A stretch of DNA of 53,604 nucleotides from DATAPD01 sp036265385 (GCA_036265385.1 DATAPD010000004.1:1-53604); one strand, 5' to 3'; counted from the first letter of the stretch, positions 1 through 8,894 are shown. Translations and numbers: made by a program. The notes: a model not told the origin generated them from the letters alone.

Positions 1-448
1 CTATAGACCCTTGCTGGCCCTCCTTCTTGCTACCCTTTGCAGAGTTTCTGAAGGTGACCTTGCTCGAGCCCCGGACGCCGCACCAACCGGAAAAACAACG
101 ACGTGTCAAAGAACGAGGTTGAATCTACTCTCCCTATTCCCTACGTCAATCCTTTCTTCTCATCTCCATCTGCTTTCCTTTCAAGCAACTGCACGCCGTT
201 CACAACCGGGTGACCGGTTTTTGTGCAATCAGCGATTGCCGACTCTCCGGAACACACTTTCAAGAAGAAGATTCCAAGAAAACATGCAGGCGCGTCTTAG
301 TTTGCGCTTGACTGACACTGAGAGTCCTGATGTGGAAATCGCTGCCGAATTCACGCTGCATGCGGCTTTAGCATTTTGAGGAGGGCGCATGGAGAGTCAC
401 TTACATATCGAGTTCCGTCCTTCCTAGAATCCCAAGCGGAGACTTTTC
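1..448. other. Left-edge stretch without a convincing gene
   Basis: No convincing coding sequence is visible before the SPFH gene. An open frame crosses positions 11 to 379 but its translation is Ser/Leu/Arg-rich, lacks domain-like features and has no ribosome-binding site. A 12-codon mini-ORF (389-427, ATG to TAG) follows a good GGAGGG sequence and ends 21 bases before the SPFH start. It could be a leader peptide or chance. The region probably holds the promoter of the downstream genes. Confidence 0.4.
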
Positions 449-1291
449 ATGACTATTTTTGACCCTACGCGCGGCAAAGTGATCGATACCGGTGGTGGAG
501 GCGTGCTCCGTCTTCTTGGACTGGCTTTCGTTGTCTTCCTGCTCGTCATTTTGCTGTTCTCGTCCATTGCGCGGGTAGAGTCCGGACATGTCGGAGTACT
601 GACGCTGTTCGGGAGAGTGACAGGTGAAGCGCTTCCTGAAGGACTTCACTTGATCAATCCTTTCAAGTCGAACCATGAGCTTTCAGTTCGAACCCAGGAG
701 ATTAAGGAGTCTGCCAGCGTCCCTTCAAGCGAGGGACTGGTGATGAATTTGGATACGTCGCTGATCTTCCACCTGAACCCGGACAAAGCAGCAGAGGTCT
801 ACCAGAAGATCGGCCCAACATATACCACTGTCTTTATTGAGCCGAATCTGCGGGCCGCGATTCGCGAAGCGACAGCCTCACATAGCGCGAATGCCCTCTA
901 CAGCGGCGAACGCGAAATGGTGGCCAACCAGATTCGTGAACAACTGACCGCTCTGCTGGGCCAACGCGGAATTGTTGTCGAGAGTGTTCTCTTACGTGAC
1001 ATTCAATTGCCGCAGACGTTGAAGTTCTCCATAGAGGCGAAGCAACAGGCTGAGCAGGAAGCATTGGCCATGAACTTCCGCCTGCAAAAAGAAAAACAAG
1101 AGGCAGAGCGCAAGCGAATCGAAGCAGCCGGCATCCGGGATTTCCAGCAGATCGTCGCGCAGGGCATCAGTTCTCAACTACTGGAGTGGAAAGGTATTGA
1201 AGCGACTGAGACGCTGGCCAAGAGCCCGAATTCAAAAGTCGTTGTGATCGGCAGCGGCAAGAATGGCCTGCCTCTTATTCTCGGCCAATGA
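449..1291 (+). CDS. SPFH/prohibitin-family membrane protein
   Basis: A 280-residue protein with one N-terminal membrane segment (about residues 19-42), then an SPFH/band-7 domain (about 43-200) and an Ala/Glu/Lys/Gln-rich coiled coil (about 195-230). This is the prohibitin/HflC arrangement. Such proteins form large membrane-bound oligomers that organise membrane domains or restrain FtsH-type proteases. No FtsH or partner SPFH gene is adjacent, so the partner is unknown. The ATG lies 8 bases after a GGAGA sequence. It heads a run of four + strand genes, and the next gene begins 20 bases after its stop. Confidence 0.85.
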   Translation: MTIFDPTRGKVIDTGGGGVLRLLGLAFVVFLLVILLFSSIARVESGHVGVLTLFGRVTGEALPEGLHLINPFKSNHELSVRTQEIKESASVPSSEGLVMNLDTSLIFHLNPDKAAEVYQKIGPTYTTVFIEPNLRAAIREATASHSANALYSGEREMVANQIREQLTALLGQRGIVVESVLLRDIQLPQTLKFSIEAKQQAEQEALAMNFRLQKEKQEAERKRIEAAGIRDFQQIVAQGISSQLLEWKGIEATETLAKSPNSKVVVIGSGKNGLPLILGQ

Positions 1292-1311
1292 TCGGCTGTT
1301 AGGATTGCAGC

Positions 1312-2301
1312 GTGAGTTCTTTGCTAGAGGTTCGCGAGCTCAGCGTCGACTTTCCTGCCGCGGGCCAACCTAATACATTCCTTCCAGCCGTGCGCGATGT
1401 TTCGTTCGACATTGCGCCAGGTGAGGTCCTTGGGTTGGTGGGCGAATCTGGCTCAGGGAAGTCCGTCACCTCCCTTGCCGTGCTCCGACTGTTGCCGCCC
1501 CAAGCCCGAGTGCAGGGGACACTTCAGTTCAGCGGTTCCGACCGTGGGACCATTAATCTGCTCGGAATATCGAGTGATGACATGCGGTCTTTCCGCGGCT
1601 CTCGCATCGCGATGATCTTCCAGGAGCCGATGACGGCTCTGAATCCAGTTATGCGAGTCGGTGACCAGATCGCAGAAGCTATCCTTGTGCACGAGCGAAT
1701 CTCGAAGAAAGAAGCTTCGAATCGAGCGGTTGAGGCACTTCGCGAGGTGGCAATCTCGGACCCTGAGCAGCGCGTTCGGAGCTATCCGCACCAGCTTTCA
1801 GGAGGCATGCGGCAGAGAGTGATGATCGCCATGGCGGTTGCAAATCGCCCAGAACTCCTGATCGCGGACGAGCCGACGACGGCGCTTGATGTAACGATCC
1901 AGGAACAGATCCTCGACTTGCTGACTGACCTTCGAGCGCGATTCAAATTGGCGATGCTGTTTATCTCGCATGATCTGGCAGTCGTGTCCCAGGTGGCGGA
2001 TCGAGTTGCTGTGATGTATGCGGGCAGCATCGTGGAATATGCGAACCGCGACCACATTTTTAAATCGGCCGTGCACCCTTACACGAAGGGATTGCTGCGT
2101 TCGATCCCCACACTAAAGACCGAACGTGGCAAGCCACTGCAGACAATTTCCGGCAGTGTTCCATCGATTCGGAGCCTTCCATGCGGTTGTGCGTTCGAAC
2201 CGAGATGTGAACTTAAAGTAGACAGTTGCCGCGAATCTCTCCCGCCCTTGGTTGAAGTTGCCCCTCAACACTGGGCGCGTTGCCCGGTGGCGGGTCTATA
2301 A
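1312..2301 (+). CDS. ABC transporter ATPase, oligopeptide/dipeptide type (OppD/DppD-like)
   Basis: A 329-residue ABC ATPase with Walker A GESGSGKS (44-51), signature LSGG (162-165) and Walker B ending ADEPTTALD (about 185-193). After residue 260 comes the Cys-containing C-terminal extension typical of OppD/DppD proteins. This family energises uptake of peptides or nickel together with two permeases, a second ATPase and a binding protein. None of these is in the window, so it is an orphan ATPase here and its substrate cannot be given. It starts at GTG, 20 bases after the SPFH gene. Confidence 0.9.
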   Translation: MSSLLEVRELSVDFPAAGQPNTFLPAVRDVSFDIAPGEVLGLVGESGSGKSVTSLAVLRLLPPQARVQGTLQFSGSDRGTINLLGISSDDMRSFRGSRIAMIFQEPMTALNPVMRVGDQIAEAILVHERISKKEASNRAVEALREVAISDPEQRVRSYPHQLSGGMRQRVMIAMAVANRPELLIADEPTTALDVTIQEQILDLLTDLRARFKLAMLFISHDLAVVSQVADRVAVMYAGSIVEYANRDHIFKSAVHPYTKGLLRSIPTLKTERGKPLQTISGSVPSIRSLPCGCAFEPRCELKVDSCRESLPPLVEVAPQHWARCPVAGL

Positions 2302-2322
2302 TCCCCAATTCACTGGTGGCGC

Positions 2323-3078
2323 GTGCGCATTCTTCTTTTAAGCGACATTCATAGCAACCTGGAAGCTCTCGAGGCATGCCTTGCCGCGGCACCCTCTTGC
2401 GACAAGGTCGTGAACCTCGGAGATATTGTCGGGTACGGAGCGAATCCCAACGAAGTTGTCGACCATGTTCGAAAGTTGGGAAATGTATTCGTCCGCGGGA
2501 ATCATGACAAGGCTGTAAGTGGTCTGATGGACCTGCATGACTTCAACCCAGTCGCGGGATTGGCAGCATTGTGGAACCGGGAACATCTCACTCCCGAAAA
2601 TCTCGAATGGTTACGCGGGCTGCCGCATGGACCTCTGCAAGTTCAGGGGATCGAGAATTCGCAGTTCGTTCACGGATCTCCACTCGATGAAGATGAGTAC
2701 GTTGTGACGCAGCGCGACGCACTCGAACCTTTATTTTCGAGCAGCGCTGGTATGACATTTTTCGGACATACCCACCTTCAGGGATCGTTTTACGAGAATG
2801 GGCCGGTCACTGAGGTGTTCCGCCCGGTGTACGAGAGCGTGGGAAAAACGGAAAGTCTCACTTGGCGCATTAAGGTCGGGCAAAAATGCATGATCAATCC
2901 AGGATCCGTTGGCCAGCCTCGCGACGGAGATTGGCGCGCGGCTTTTGCTGTGTGGGACACAACTGACAATATGATTACGTTTCATCGGACGCCGTACAAC
3001 TTGCGCGTCGCACAGGAGAAAATCTTCGCAGCCAACTTGCCGCAGCGGTTAGCGACGCGTTTGGCCGCAGGGCGCTAG
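2323..3078 (+). CDS. Metallophosphoesterase (YfcE/MPE superfamily)
   Basis: A 251-residue calcineurin-like phosphoesterase. The metal-binding motifs appear in order: D-I-H (8-10), the GD motif at 33-34, GNHD (59-62) and GHTH (148-151), followed by NPGSVGQPRDGD. The family hydrolyses phosphomono- or diesters with a two-metal centre. The natural substrate cannot be read from sequence. The GTG start lies 21 bases after the ABC ATPase stop and suits the MRILLLSD-type N-terminus. Cytoplasmic; no signal peptide. Confidence 0.88.
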   Translation: MRILLLSDIHSNLEALEACLAAAPSCDKVVNLGDIVGYGANPNEVVDHVRKLGNVFVRGNHDKAVSGLMDLHDFNPVAGLAALWNREHLTPENLEWLRGLPHGPLQVQGIENSQFVHGSPLDEDEYVVTQRDALEPLFSSSAGMTFFGHTHLQGSFYENGPVTEVFRPVYESVGKTESLTWRIKVGQKCMINPGSVGQPRDGDWRAAFAVWDTTDNMITFHRTPYNLRVAQEKIFAANLPQRLATRLAAGR

Positions 3079-3134
3079 ATTTCGTCGAGTCCTCCGCGGA
3101 CGGCCATCCCCTAGCCCGTTGTAAACTGCTTACC

Positions 3135-3740
3135 ATGTCGTCTTCAAAGTCCGGACCAGACCTTTTTTCTTCACGCCATCCTTCGGCACCCGAACACGTG
3201 ACTGCACACGTCGATGGGGGAGCGCGCGGAAATCCAGGACCGGCCGGCTACGGGGTAGTAGTAAAAGACCACACAGGCAAGATCATCGCAGAGCTCAGCC
3301 AGTATCTCGGTCATGAGACAAATAATGTTGCCGAGTACAACGGGCTACTCGCAGCTTTGCGCTATGCGATCGAGCATAAGCACTCCGCTCTGAAAGTCTT
3401 CAGTGACTCTGAGTTGATGGTGCGCCAACTGAAAGGCGTCTACAAAGTTCGCAACCAGGAATTGCGGGCACTCTACGATCAGGCACAACAACTGATTCAT
3501 CACCTGGACTGGTTTCAAATTCAGCATGTCCTTCGCGAACGCAATCAGCACGCCGATCGTCTGGCGAATGATGCCATGGATAAAGGCAGCGGTCGTGTAA
3601 AAACAACCTCAAAAGATGGCCCGACGACGAGTCCACTTCACGAATTGGAATGTGAGGGAATCGTGCGCGACGGTGTCATTCAATTTGTCGAGAGTCCCCT
3701 GCCAGATGGAACACGGGTGCAAATCCGCGTAAAGCGCTGA
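3135..3740 (+). CDS. Ribonuclease H-like protein (RNase HI family)
   Basis: A 201-residue protein with an RNase H fold at residues 22-150. The acidic catalytic set is present: D27 (in HVDGGARGNPGPAG), E67 (NVAEYNG), D91 (FSDSE) and D141 (HADRLAN). The GARGNPGPAG form is that of RnhA-like proteins of the Rv2228c/YpdQ type rather than E. coli RnhA. The expected activity is cleavage of RNA in RNA-DNA hybrids. The tail of about 50 residues beyond the domain is not recognised. It ends five bases before the stop of the convergent gene. Confidence 0.85.
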   Translation: MSSSKSGPDLFSSRHPSAPEHVTAHVDGGARGNPGPAGYGVVVKDHTGKIIAELSQYLGHETNNVAEYNGLLAALRYAIEHKHSALKVFSDSELMVRQLKGVYKVRNQELRALYDQAQQLIHHLDWFQIQHVLRERNQHADRLANDAMDKGSGRVKTTSKDGPTTSPLHELECEGIVRDGVIQFVESPLPDGTRVQIRVKR

Positions 3741-3745
3741 TGGCT

Positions 3746-4183
3746 TTATTCTCCCGATGTATGGTCGTGAACGATTTTCCATCCGTCCGGAAATTTCCGG
3801 AACACCAGCGTGAACAAACCGTGCGGGGTCTTGCCGTCGTTCATCGTGAGATGCCATTGACCGCGCACAAATGCGGCACCAGCACCTAAAGATTCGATCT
3901 TCAATTCGGAGAACTCCAGGCGGCCCATGTCTTTTCCCTGCGACTGATAATTCTGCCAGTAACGATCGAGAGCTTCTTGCCATCCATGGGAAGCATGATC
4001 TCCGGAGAAGAACGTGAGATCGGGAGAATTCCAATACCCTTTCATAAAATTCTCTAGTTCATGCCGGTTCCAGGCGTCTTGCTGTTGCGTGAGAACTTGT
4101 CGGATGGCGACGGATGAATCTTGAGCGACAACGATGTGCGTCAGAATGCAGCAACACCCGATCAACGTGAGAAGCACCTTCAT
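3746..4183 (-). CDS. Secreted SnoaL/NTF2-like protein (DUF4440-like)
   Basis: A 145-residue protein with a Sec-type signal peptide (about residues 1-20, ending near VVA-QD). The rest looks like the NTF2/SnoaL (DUF4440) fold, with a helical QQQDAWNRHELENFMKGYW-like opening and a C-terminal strand containing GWKIVHDHTS. Members are small extracytoplasmic proteins or enzymes of unknown specificity. The ATG at 4183 is preceded by GAGGGGAAGG, and an upstream in-frame extension would run into corA. It lies 14 bases after corA on the same strand, so the two are probably co-transcribed. Confidence 0.8.
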   Translation of the reverse strand: MKVLLTLIGCCCILTHIVVAQDSSVAIRQVLTQQQDAWNRHELENFMKGYWNSPDLTFFSGDHASHGWQEALDRYWQNYQSQGKDMGRLEFSELKIESLGAGAAFVRGQWHLTMNDGKTPHGLFTLVFRKFPDGWKIVHDHTSGE

Positions 4184-4197
4184 TGATGACCTTCCCC

Positions 4198-5085
4198 TCA
4201 GAACCATTTTTTGTTTCGGAAATACAGCAGAATGGCGATTGTACTTAGCGCCATTAGGAGAGTCGCGTAGATCGCTCCATGTGGGCTGTTTGTCCATGGC
4301 AAATGAAGATTCATGCCGAAGAATCCCGTAATAATCACTAGCGGCAATGCAACCGTGCCCCATACGGTTAAAACTTTCATCACCTGGTTTGTTCGGTTCG
4401 CCACGGCTGAAAGATAAATGTCCAGCGACCCAGTTAACAGATCGCGGTAGGTCTCGATCAATTCGACCGTTCGCGTTGCATGGTCATAGACATCACGAAA
4501 ATAAGGATCCAGGTCGTCTCCCAGCAGCCCTTGCTCTCGTCGGATGAGTTCGTTGACCACATCGCGCGTATTCGCCGCGATTCGCCGAAACTCGATAAGC
4601 TTTCGTTTGAGTCGAAAAATCTGGCGCAACACCGGAGGTTCAGGCGATTGCAACACCACAGATTCGATCTGCGAGATTTCTTCTGTCAGCTTATCTAGGT
4701 AGGAGAGATATTCGTCAACGACAAGGTCGACGAGAATGTAGAACAGCTTGTCCACGCGTTGCACGTTCTGCTGCCGGGCGCGCTGCACAGCCTTTGCGAG
4801 GATCGCATTTGAAGGGGTCGCATGAACTGTAATCAGATAATCGCGACCAAGAAAGATGCTGAAGTCTGAGAAACCAAGCCTGTCCTCCTGCTGAATCTGT
4901 TTCAGCACGGTGAAGAGGTAATGCTCGTACTCCTCCGTTTTAGCGCGCTGCCCGCCGTGACGGCAGTCTTCGACTTGCAATTCATGAATTTTGTATTTGG
5001 CGGCGAGCTCTTCGAGGGTCGGAGAAGAAGGGTCTGAGATGTCGTACCAGGGAACGCCGGGCAGGGGCTGGTTTGCTGAACTCAT
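4198..5085 (-). CDS. corA: CorA-family magnesium/divalent metal transporter
   Basis: A 295-residue protein with a long cytoplasmic N-terminal domain and two C-terminal membrane helices (about 238-256 and 272-289). They are separated by the signature GMN (257-259) in the pore loop. The C-terminus ends in the basic cluster RNKKWF, as is usual in CorA. The protein forms a pentameric Mg2+ (or Co2+/Ni2+) channel in the inner membrane. No M-box leader is evident in the short upstream gap. It is followed after 14 bases by the small secreted SnoaL-like gene. Confidence 0.92.
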   Translation of the reverse strand: MSSANQPLPGVPWYDISDPSSPTLEELAAKYKIHELQVEDCRHGGQRAKTEEYEHYLFTVLKQIQQEDRLGFSDFSIFLGRDYLITVHATPSNAILAKAVQRARQQNVQRVDKLFYILVDLVVDEYLSYLDKLTEEISQIESVVLQSPEPPVLRQIFRLKRKLIEFRRIAANTRDVVNELIRREQGLLGDDLDPYFRDVYDHATRTVELIETYRDLLTGSLDIYLSAVANRTNQVMKVLTVWGTVALPLVIITGFFGMNLHLPWTNSPHGAIYATLLMALSTIAILLYFRNKKWF

Positions 5086-5128
5086 CGGTGCGCCAGTATA
5101 GATGGCGCACCTTTGCCATCAAAGTTGG

Positions 5129-5602
5129 CTAGGCAGGGCTCTTTTTCGCAACGGCGGCAGCCACTGCTTGCCACGGTCTCTTTGGGCGATCCGTCTTTGG
5201 CTTATCGCGGTCCTTCACACGATCGTAGTGATAGGACTCGCTGACGGTGCCGAGCGATTCGTTGTAGAGACTCGGTAGCCCAAGGGCTTCCTTTAGTTCT
5301 TCCGAGAAATTGTGGAGCGCTGTGAGATGGTCGGCCGTCGCAGGAACTTCGGTCTTTGCAGTCTTTAAAAACTGCTGGTAGCCCTTGTTCACGAGCTTCG
5401 AAATCTCCCCGGATACGAGGTAGCCAGGGAAGGCGAAAATCTTTACGTTGCCGTCAGGATTTTTCTGAATCGCAGCGGAGCAGCCGTATTTCTTCAGAAA
5501 CACACGATTCTGCGTGCCGGGCGCTTCGATCAAATCGAAGCCGTGGTCGCGTAGCCAGCTGACCGCGTCTTCGTAGGACCTTTCCTCTACTTTCGTCGCC
5601 AT
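5129..5602 (-). CDS. Conserved hypothetical protein, function unknown
   Basis: A 157-residue soluble protein with no family I can name. The N-terminal half is compact (SYEDAVSWLRDHGF, then a strand-rich stretch with NPDGNVKIFAFPGY). The C-terminal 40 residues are Lys/Asp/Pro-rich and probably disordered. There is no signal peptide and no membrane segment. The ATG has AAGGTTGAG upstream. It lies upstream of corA on the same strand with a 43-base gap. The coding pattern is convincing; the function is not inferable. Confidence 0.7.
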   Translation of the reverse strand: MATKVEERSYEDAVSWLRDHGFDLIEAPGTQNRVFLKKYGCSAAIQKNPDGNVKIFAFPGYLVSGEISKLVNKGYQQFLKTAKTEVPATADHLTALHNFSEELKEALGLPSLYNESLGTVSESYHYDRVKDRDKPKTDRPKRPWQAVAAAVAKKSPA

Positions 5603-5763
5603 TGCGTTCTCAACCTTCCCTTGATGTCTTTGTTACTCTCTTTTCGTCTGGTTGCTTAGATGCCGGTTCTTAAATTAAGAGTACGGAGATTCAACTTCCG
5701 TGGATCCAAAAACCTGCATTTGTAATCTAAGGAACCAGTATTAAATATCTCTTTTCATAGGCC

Positions 5764-5784
5764 TGGTCACGTTACTGTGGTCAC
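5764..5784 (+). repeat. Direct repeat GGTCAC upstream of the cysteine operon
   Basis: GGTCAC occurs at 5765-5770 and 5779-5784, 14 bases apart and 17 bases before the cysteine synthase start. It could be a regulator half-site pair, but this is only a pattern. Confidence 0.25.
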
Positions 5785-5801
5785 GGCGTTGATTTCTTTG
5801 C

Positions 5802-6797
5802 ATGGGCAAGGCTTCGACAAAACTCGCGCAAGCTGCGGATATTGCGGGAGATATGCACTCACCTCGATTATCGCAAGTGCACCACTTTGGTCAAAAGCTC
5901 ACCGATCGCATCGGGAACACTCCGCTGCTTCCTTTACATAAAATCGCCGCCCAATTCCCGAATGTCGCGCTTCTCGGGAAAGCAGAGTGGTACAACCCGG
6001 GCGGTTCCGTGAAAGACCGAGCGGCCCTGAACATCATCACGGAAGGGCGGCGAACTGGCAAGTTTCTGCCCGGCAAGACTCTCCTGGATTCGACCAGCGG
6101 GAACACCGGGATCGCGTACGCCATGCTCGGGGCCGCTGAGGGATTCCCCGTCACATTGTGCGTTCCCGAAAATGTTTCCCCGGAGCGAAAACGCATCCTA
6201 CAGGCGTACGGCGCGAACATCTTATATACAGATCCGGATCAAGGTTCAGATGGAGCGATTCGCCTTGCACGAGAGTTGGCTGCGGCTCATCCCGAAATCT
6301 ATTTCTATGCGGACCAATATTCGAACGGAGCCAACTGGCGCGCCCACTACCACACGACCGCGAATGAAATCTGGGAGCAGACAGATGGCCGGGTCACGCA
6401 TTTCGTATCGATGCTCGGAACGAGCGGGACTTTTGTCGGTACTTCGCGCCGATTGAAAGAACTCAATCCCAACATTAACTGTATCTCTCTTCAGCCGGAC
6501 TCAGCTTTTCACGGGATTGAAGGTGCAAAGCACATGGAGTCCGCAATTGTTCCCGGGATTTACGATTCCGAGTTGGCGGATCGCAACATCGAAATCTCGA
6601 CGGAAGATGCTTACAGAATGGCGAAACGGATGGCAAAGGAAGAAGGGCTTCTCGTTGGCATTTCGTCCGCGGCTGCAGTGGTTGGAAGCTTGAAAGCACT
6701 TGACCGGCTTAAGAAAGGTCAAAATGCCGTGATCGTTACGATCCTGTGCGATTCCGGCGATAAGTATCTGAGTGAGCGTTTCTGGGACGAAAGCTGA
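5802..6797 (+). CDS. cysM: PLP-dependent cysteine synthase (CysM/CysK family)
   Basis: A 331-residue fold-type II PLP enzyme. The Schiff-base lysine is K71 in NPGGSVKDRAA. The STSGNTG loop that binds substrate carboxylate is at 98-104, and GTSGTFVGT binds the cofactor phosphate. It makes cysteine from an activated serine and a sulfur donor. Next to a sulfur carrier and a JAMM peptidase, it probably uses carrier thiocarboxylate as donor, as Mycobacterium CysM does with CysO; this part is inference. The residue aligned with Mycobacterium CysM Arg220, important for O-phosphoserine, appears to be Lys in GAKHME. First gene of a four-gene operon. Confidence 0.9.
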   Translation: MGKASTKLAQAADIAGDMHSPRLSQVHHFGQKLTDRIGNTPLLPLHKIAAQFPNVALLGKAEWYNPGGSVKDRAALNIITEGRRTGKFLPGKTLLDSTSGNTGIAYAMLGAAEGFPVTLCVPENVSPERKRILQAYGANILYTDPDQGSDGAIRLARELAAAHPEIYFYADQYSNGANWRAHYHTTANEIWEQTDGRVTHFVSMLGTSGTFVGTSRRLKELNPNINCISLQPDSAFHGIEGAKHMESAIVPGIYDSELADRNIEISTEDAYRMAKRMAKEEGLLVGISSAAAVVGSLKALDRLKKGQNAVIVTILCDSGDKYLSERFWDES

Positions 6798-6854
6798 TTT
6801 AATTCGGACTTCGCTTCACCACATAAGAAAAGAAACCAGGTTCGATCTGATTTG

Positions 6855-7307
6855 ATGATTAAAATCGCACAACCCGCGTATGACTCGCTCCGGCTTCACG
6901 GGGAAGAAACTTATCCCCATGAGTGCTGCGGTGTGTTGCTCGGCAGGTTTGAAGATGATGGTTCTCGCCTGGTCAGCACAGCCGTCCGGTGTGCTAATAC
7001 TCACAAAGAATCTCCTCAAAATAGGTATCAGATCGACCCGCATGAGCTCGTGAAGATCCAGCGCGAGGGACGGCAGCGGGATGAGGACATTATCGGGTTT
7101 TACCACTCGCATCCGGATCATCCGGCGAGATGGTCCTCGACTGACTTGGCAGAGGCACACTGGTTCGGTTGTTCCTACATCATCACTGGAGTAGCTAAGG
7201 GGAATGCCGGTATCACGAATTCGTTTCTATTGATGGGATCGGAAGATACAGATAAAGAGTTCTCCGAAGAGCGGATCGTTCTGCTCAAGCAGGGAGCAGC
7301 GCAGTAA
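6855..7307 (+). CDS. JAMM/MPN+ metallopeptidase (Mec-like)
   Basis: A 150-residue JAMM domain protein. The upstream glutamate lies in YPHECCGVLLG. The zinc motif is H-x-H-x7-S-x2-D in YHSHPDHPARWSSTD. Bacterial relatives (Mec, QbsD) hydrolyse the bond after the Gly-Gly end of ubiquitin-like sulfur carriers. They either release cysteine from a carrier-Cys adduct or trim residues beyond Gly-Gly. The next gene encodes exactly such a carrier with one extra residue. ATG at 6855 is preferred over the adjacent TTG at 6852. It sits 57 bases after cysM and 27 bases before the carrier gene. Confidence 0.9.
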   Translation: MIKIAQPAYDSLRLHGEETYPHECCGVLLGRFEDDGSRLVSTAVRCANTHKESPQNRYQIDPHELVKIQREGRQRDEDIIGFYHSHPDHPARWSSTDLAEAHWFGCSYIITGVAKGNAGITNSFLLMGSEDTDKEFSEERIVLLKQGAAQ

Positions 7308-7334
7308 AGATCCAATCTCGGCAGGAGGAATACC

Positions 7335-7610
7335 GTGGCCAAAGTTCACATCCCAACCCCGTTGCGGCAATATGCGGACAAACAATCGGCGGTCACCGTA
7401 GCAGGCACAACGGTCGCCGAAGCGCTAACCAGCCTTGTTTCGAAACATCCCGATCTGAAAAAGCACCTCTATACTGATGACGGTAAGCTTCGTGCATTCG
7501 TCAACGTGTATGTGAATGATGAAGACATCCGTTATCTGCAGAAGGAAGGCACGGGGTTGAAAGAGAGTGATACCATCTCGATCGTGCCATCCATTGCTGG
7601 AGGACGGTAG
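7335..7610 (+). CDS. Ubiquitin-like sulfur carrier protein (MoaD/ThiS/CysO family)
   Basis: A 91-residue beta-grasp protein starting at GTG with a good AGGAGG site (7322-7327). It has the CysO/MoaD pattern IPTPLRQY at the start, NVYVNDEDIR in the middle and IVPSIAGGR at the end. The C-terminal Gly-Gly is adenylated and converted to a thiocarboxylate by a MoeB/MoeZ enzyme. Here an Arg follows Gly-Gly, so it must be removed before activation, plausibly by the JAMM peptidase encoded just upstream. Its partners are the cysteine synthase and the MoeZ-like enzyme of the same operon. Confidence 0.9.
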   Translation: MAKVHIPTPLRQYADKQSAVTVAGTTVAEALTSLVSKHPDLKKHLYTDDGKLRAFVNVYVNDEDIRYLQKEGTGLKESDTISIVPSIAGGR

Positions 7611-7721
7611 CGCAGTGAACTCTGCCGAATTAGGATTTCTTGTGCCATTCCGCCGTTGTCGCCTGCCACGCTGTCGTTAGGCAGTCCTGCCGTCCATTCT
7701 CGAATTTGAAATTGAGGTCTT

Positions 7722-8894
7722 ATGGCAACTACAACTCCCGTTAAACCCGAAGCGTCGACCCTTTCCAACGACGAGATTCTGCGCTACTCACGGCACCTGA
7801 TCATGCCGGAAGTCGGAATGGAGGGGCAGCAGAAGCTCAAGGCCGCTCGAGTTCTTTGTATTGGCGCGGGAGGGTTGGGCTCGCCGCTTGCCCTCTATCT
7901 TGCTGCCGCAGGCGTGGGCACGCTCGGGATCGTGGATTTCGATGTAGTCGACTATACGAATCTGCAGCGCCAGATCATTCACAGCACCTCTGACGTCGGC
8001 CGTCCGAAGCTTGAGTCAGCGGCTGAGAAGCTGAAGGCGATTAATCCTTTTCTGAATCTGAAAACATTTAACACGCGACTCTCAAGCGAGAACGCGCTCG
8101 AACTATTTCGCGAGTTCGACATCGTCGCTGATGGTACCGATAACTTCCCTACCCGCTATCTGGTCAACGATGCTTGCGTGCTCACAGGTAAACCGAATGT
8201 CTATGGCTCGATTTTCCGCTTCGAAGGACAAGCGAGTGTCTTCGCGACCGAAGAAGGTCCGTGCTACCGCTGTTTGTATCCGGAACCACCCCCGCCGGGA
8301 TTAGTTCCGTCGTGCGCCGAGGGTGGTGTACTCGGAATTCTTCCGGGGCTTGTTGGCGTGATGCAAGCGACGGAAACAATCAAGCTGATCCTCGGCGCGG
8401 GAGATCCACTCATCGGGCGCCTGTTGCTCATCGATGCTCTCGGGATGAAATTCCGTGAGTTAAAGCTGCGTAAAAATCCCGATTGCCCGGCTTGCGGCAC
8501 GCATCCGACAATCACGAAACTGATCGACTACAATGAGTTCTGCGGCATTCGCGGCGAGGAGAAAGCAGTGGACACAGCTGTACCTCAGATACAGGTCGAG
8601 GAACTCAAACGCAGACTCGATGCGGGCGATGATCTATTTGTGCTTGATGTGCGTGAACCGCACGAGTATCAGATCTGCAACATTGGAGGCTATCTCATTC
8701 CTTTGGGAGATCTTCCGAAACGGGTCCATGAACTCGATTCGAGCAAGGAAATCGTTGCGCACTGCCGTTCAGGAGTTCGCAGCGGGAAGGCTGCTGATTT
8801 CCTGCGGCAAGCGGGTTTCAAGAAAGTCCATAATCTCGCGGGCGGCATTCTTGCCTGGGCTGATCGAGTAGATCCCAGCATGCCCAAGTACTAA
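7722..8894 (+). CDS. moeZ: MoeB/MoeZ-type adenylyltransferase with C-terminal rhodanese domain
   Basis: A 390-residue two-domain protein. Residues 1-265 form the E1-like adenylation domain, with GAGGLGSP nucleotide loop (48-55) and paired zinc cysteines C181/C184 and C255/C258. Residues about 290-388 form a rhodanese domain with active Cys348 in HCRSGVRSG. The enzyme activates the C-terminal Gly-Gly of a sulfur carrier with ATP and transfers sulfur from the rhodanese persulfide. It is the last gene of the operon and is followed by a strong terminator. The 111-base gap before it shows no other gene. Confidence 0.93.
   Translation: MATTTPVKPEASTLSNDEILRYSRHLIMPEVGMEGQQKLKAARVLCIGAGGLGSPLALYLAAAGVGTLGIVDFDVVDYTNLQRQIIHSTSDVGRPKLESAAEKLKAINPFLNLKTFNTRLSSENALELFREFDIVADGTDNFPTRYLVNDACVLTGKPNVYGSIFRFEGQASVFATEEGPCYRCLYPEPPPPGLVPSCAEGGVLGILPGLVGVMQATETIKLILGAGDPLIGRLLLIDALGMKFRELKLRKNPDCPACGTHPTITKLIDYNEFCGIRGEEKAVDTAVPQIQVEELKRRLDAGDDLFVLDVREPHEYQICNIGGYLIPLGDLPKRVHELDSSKEIVAHCRSGVRSGKAADFLRQAGFKKVHNLAGGILAWADRVDPSMPKY

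Noticed and set aside
11..379. 122-codon open frame at the left edge
   Set aside because: No ribosome site, no domain, Ser/Leu/Arg-rich composition typical of a chance frame.
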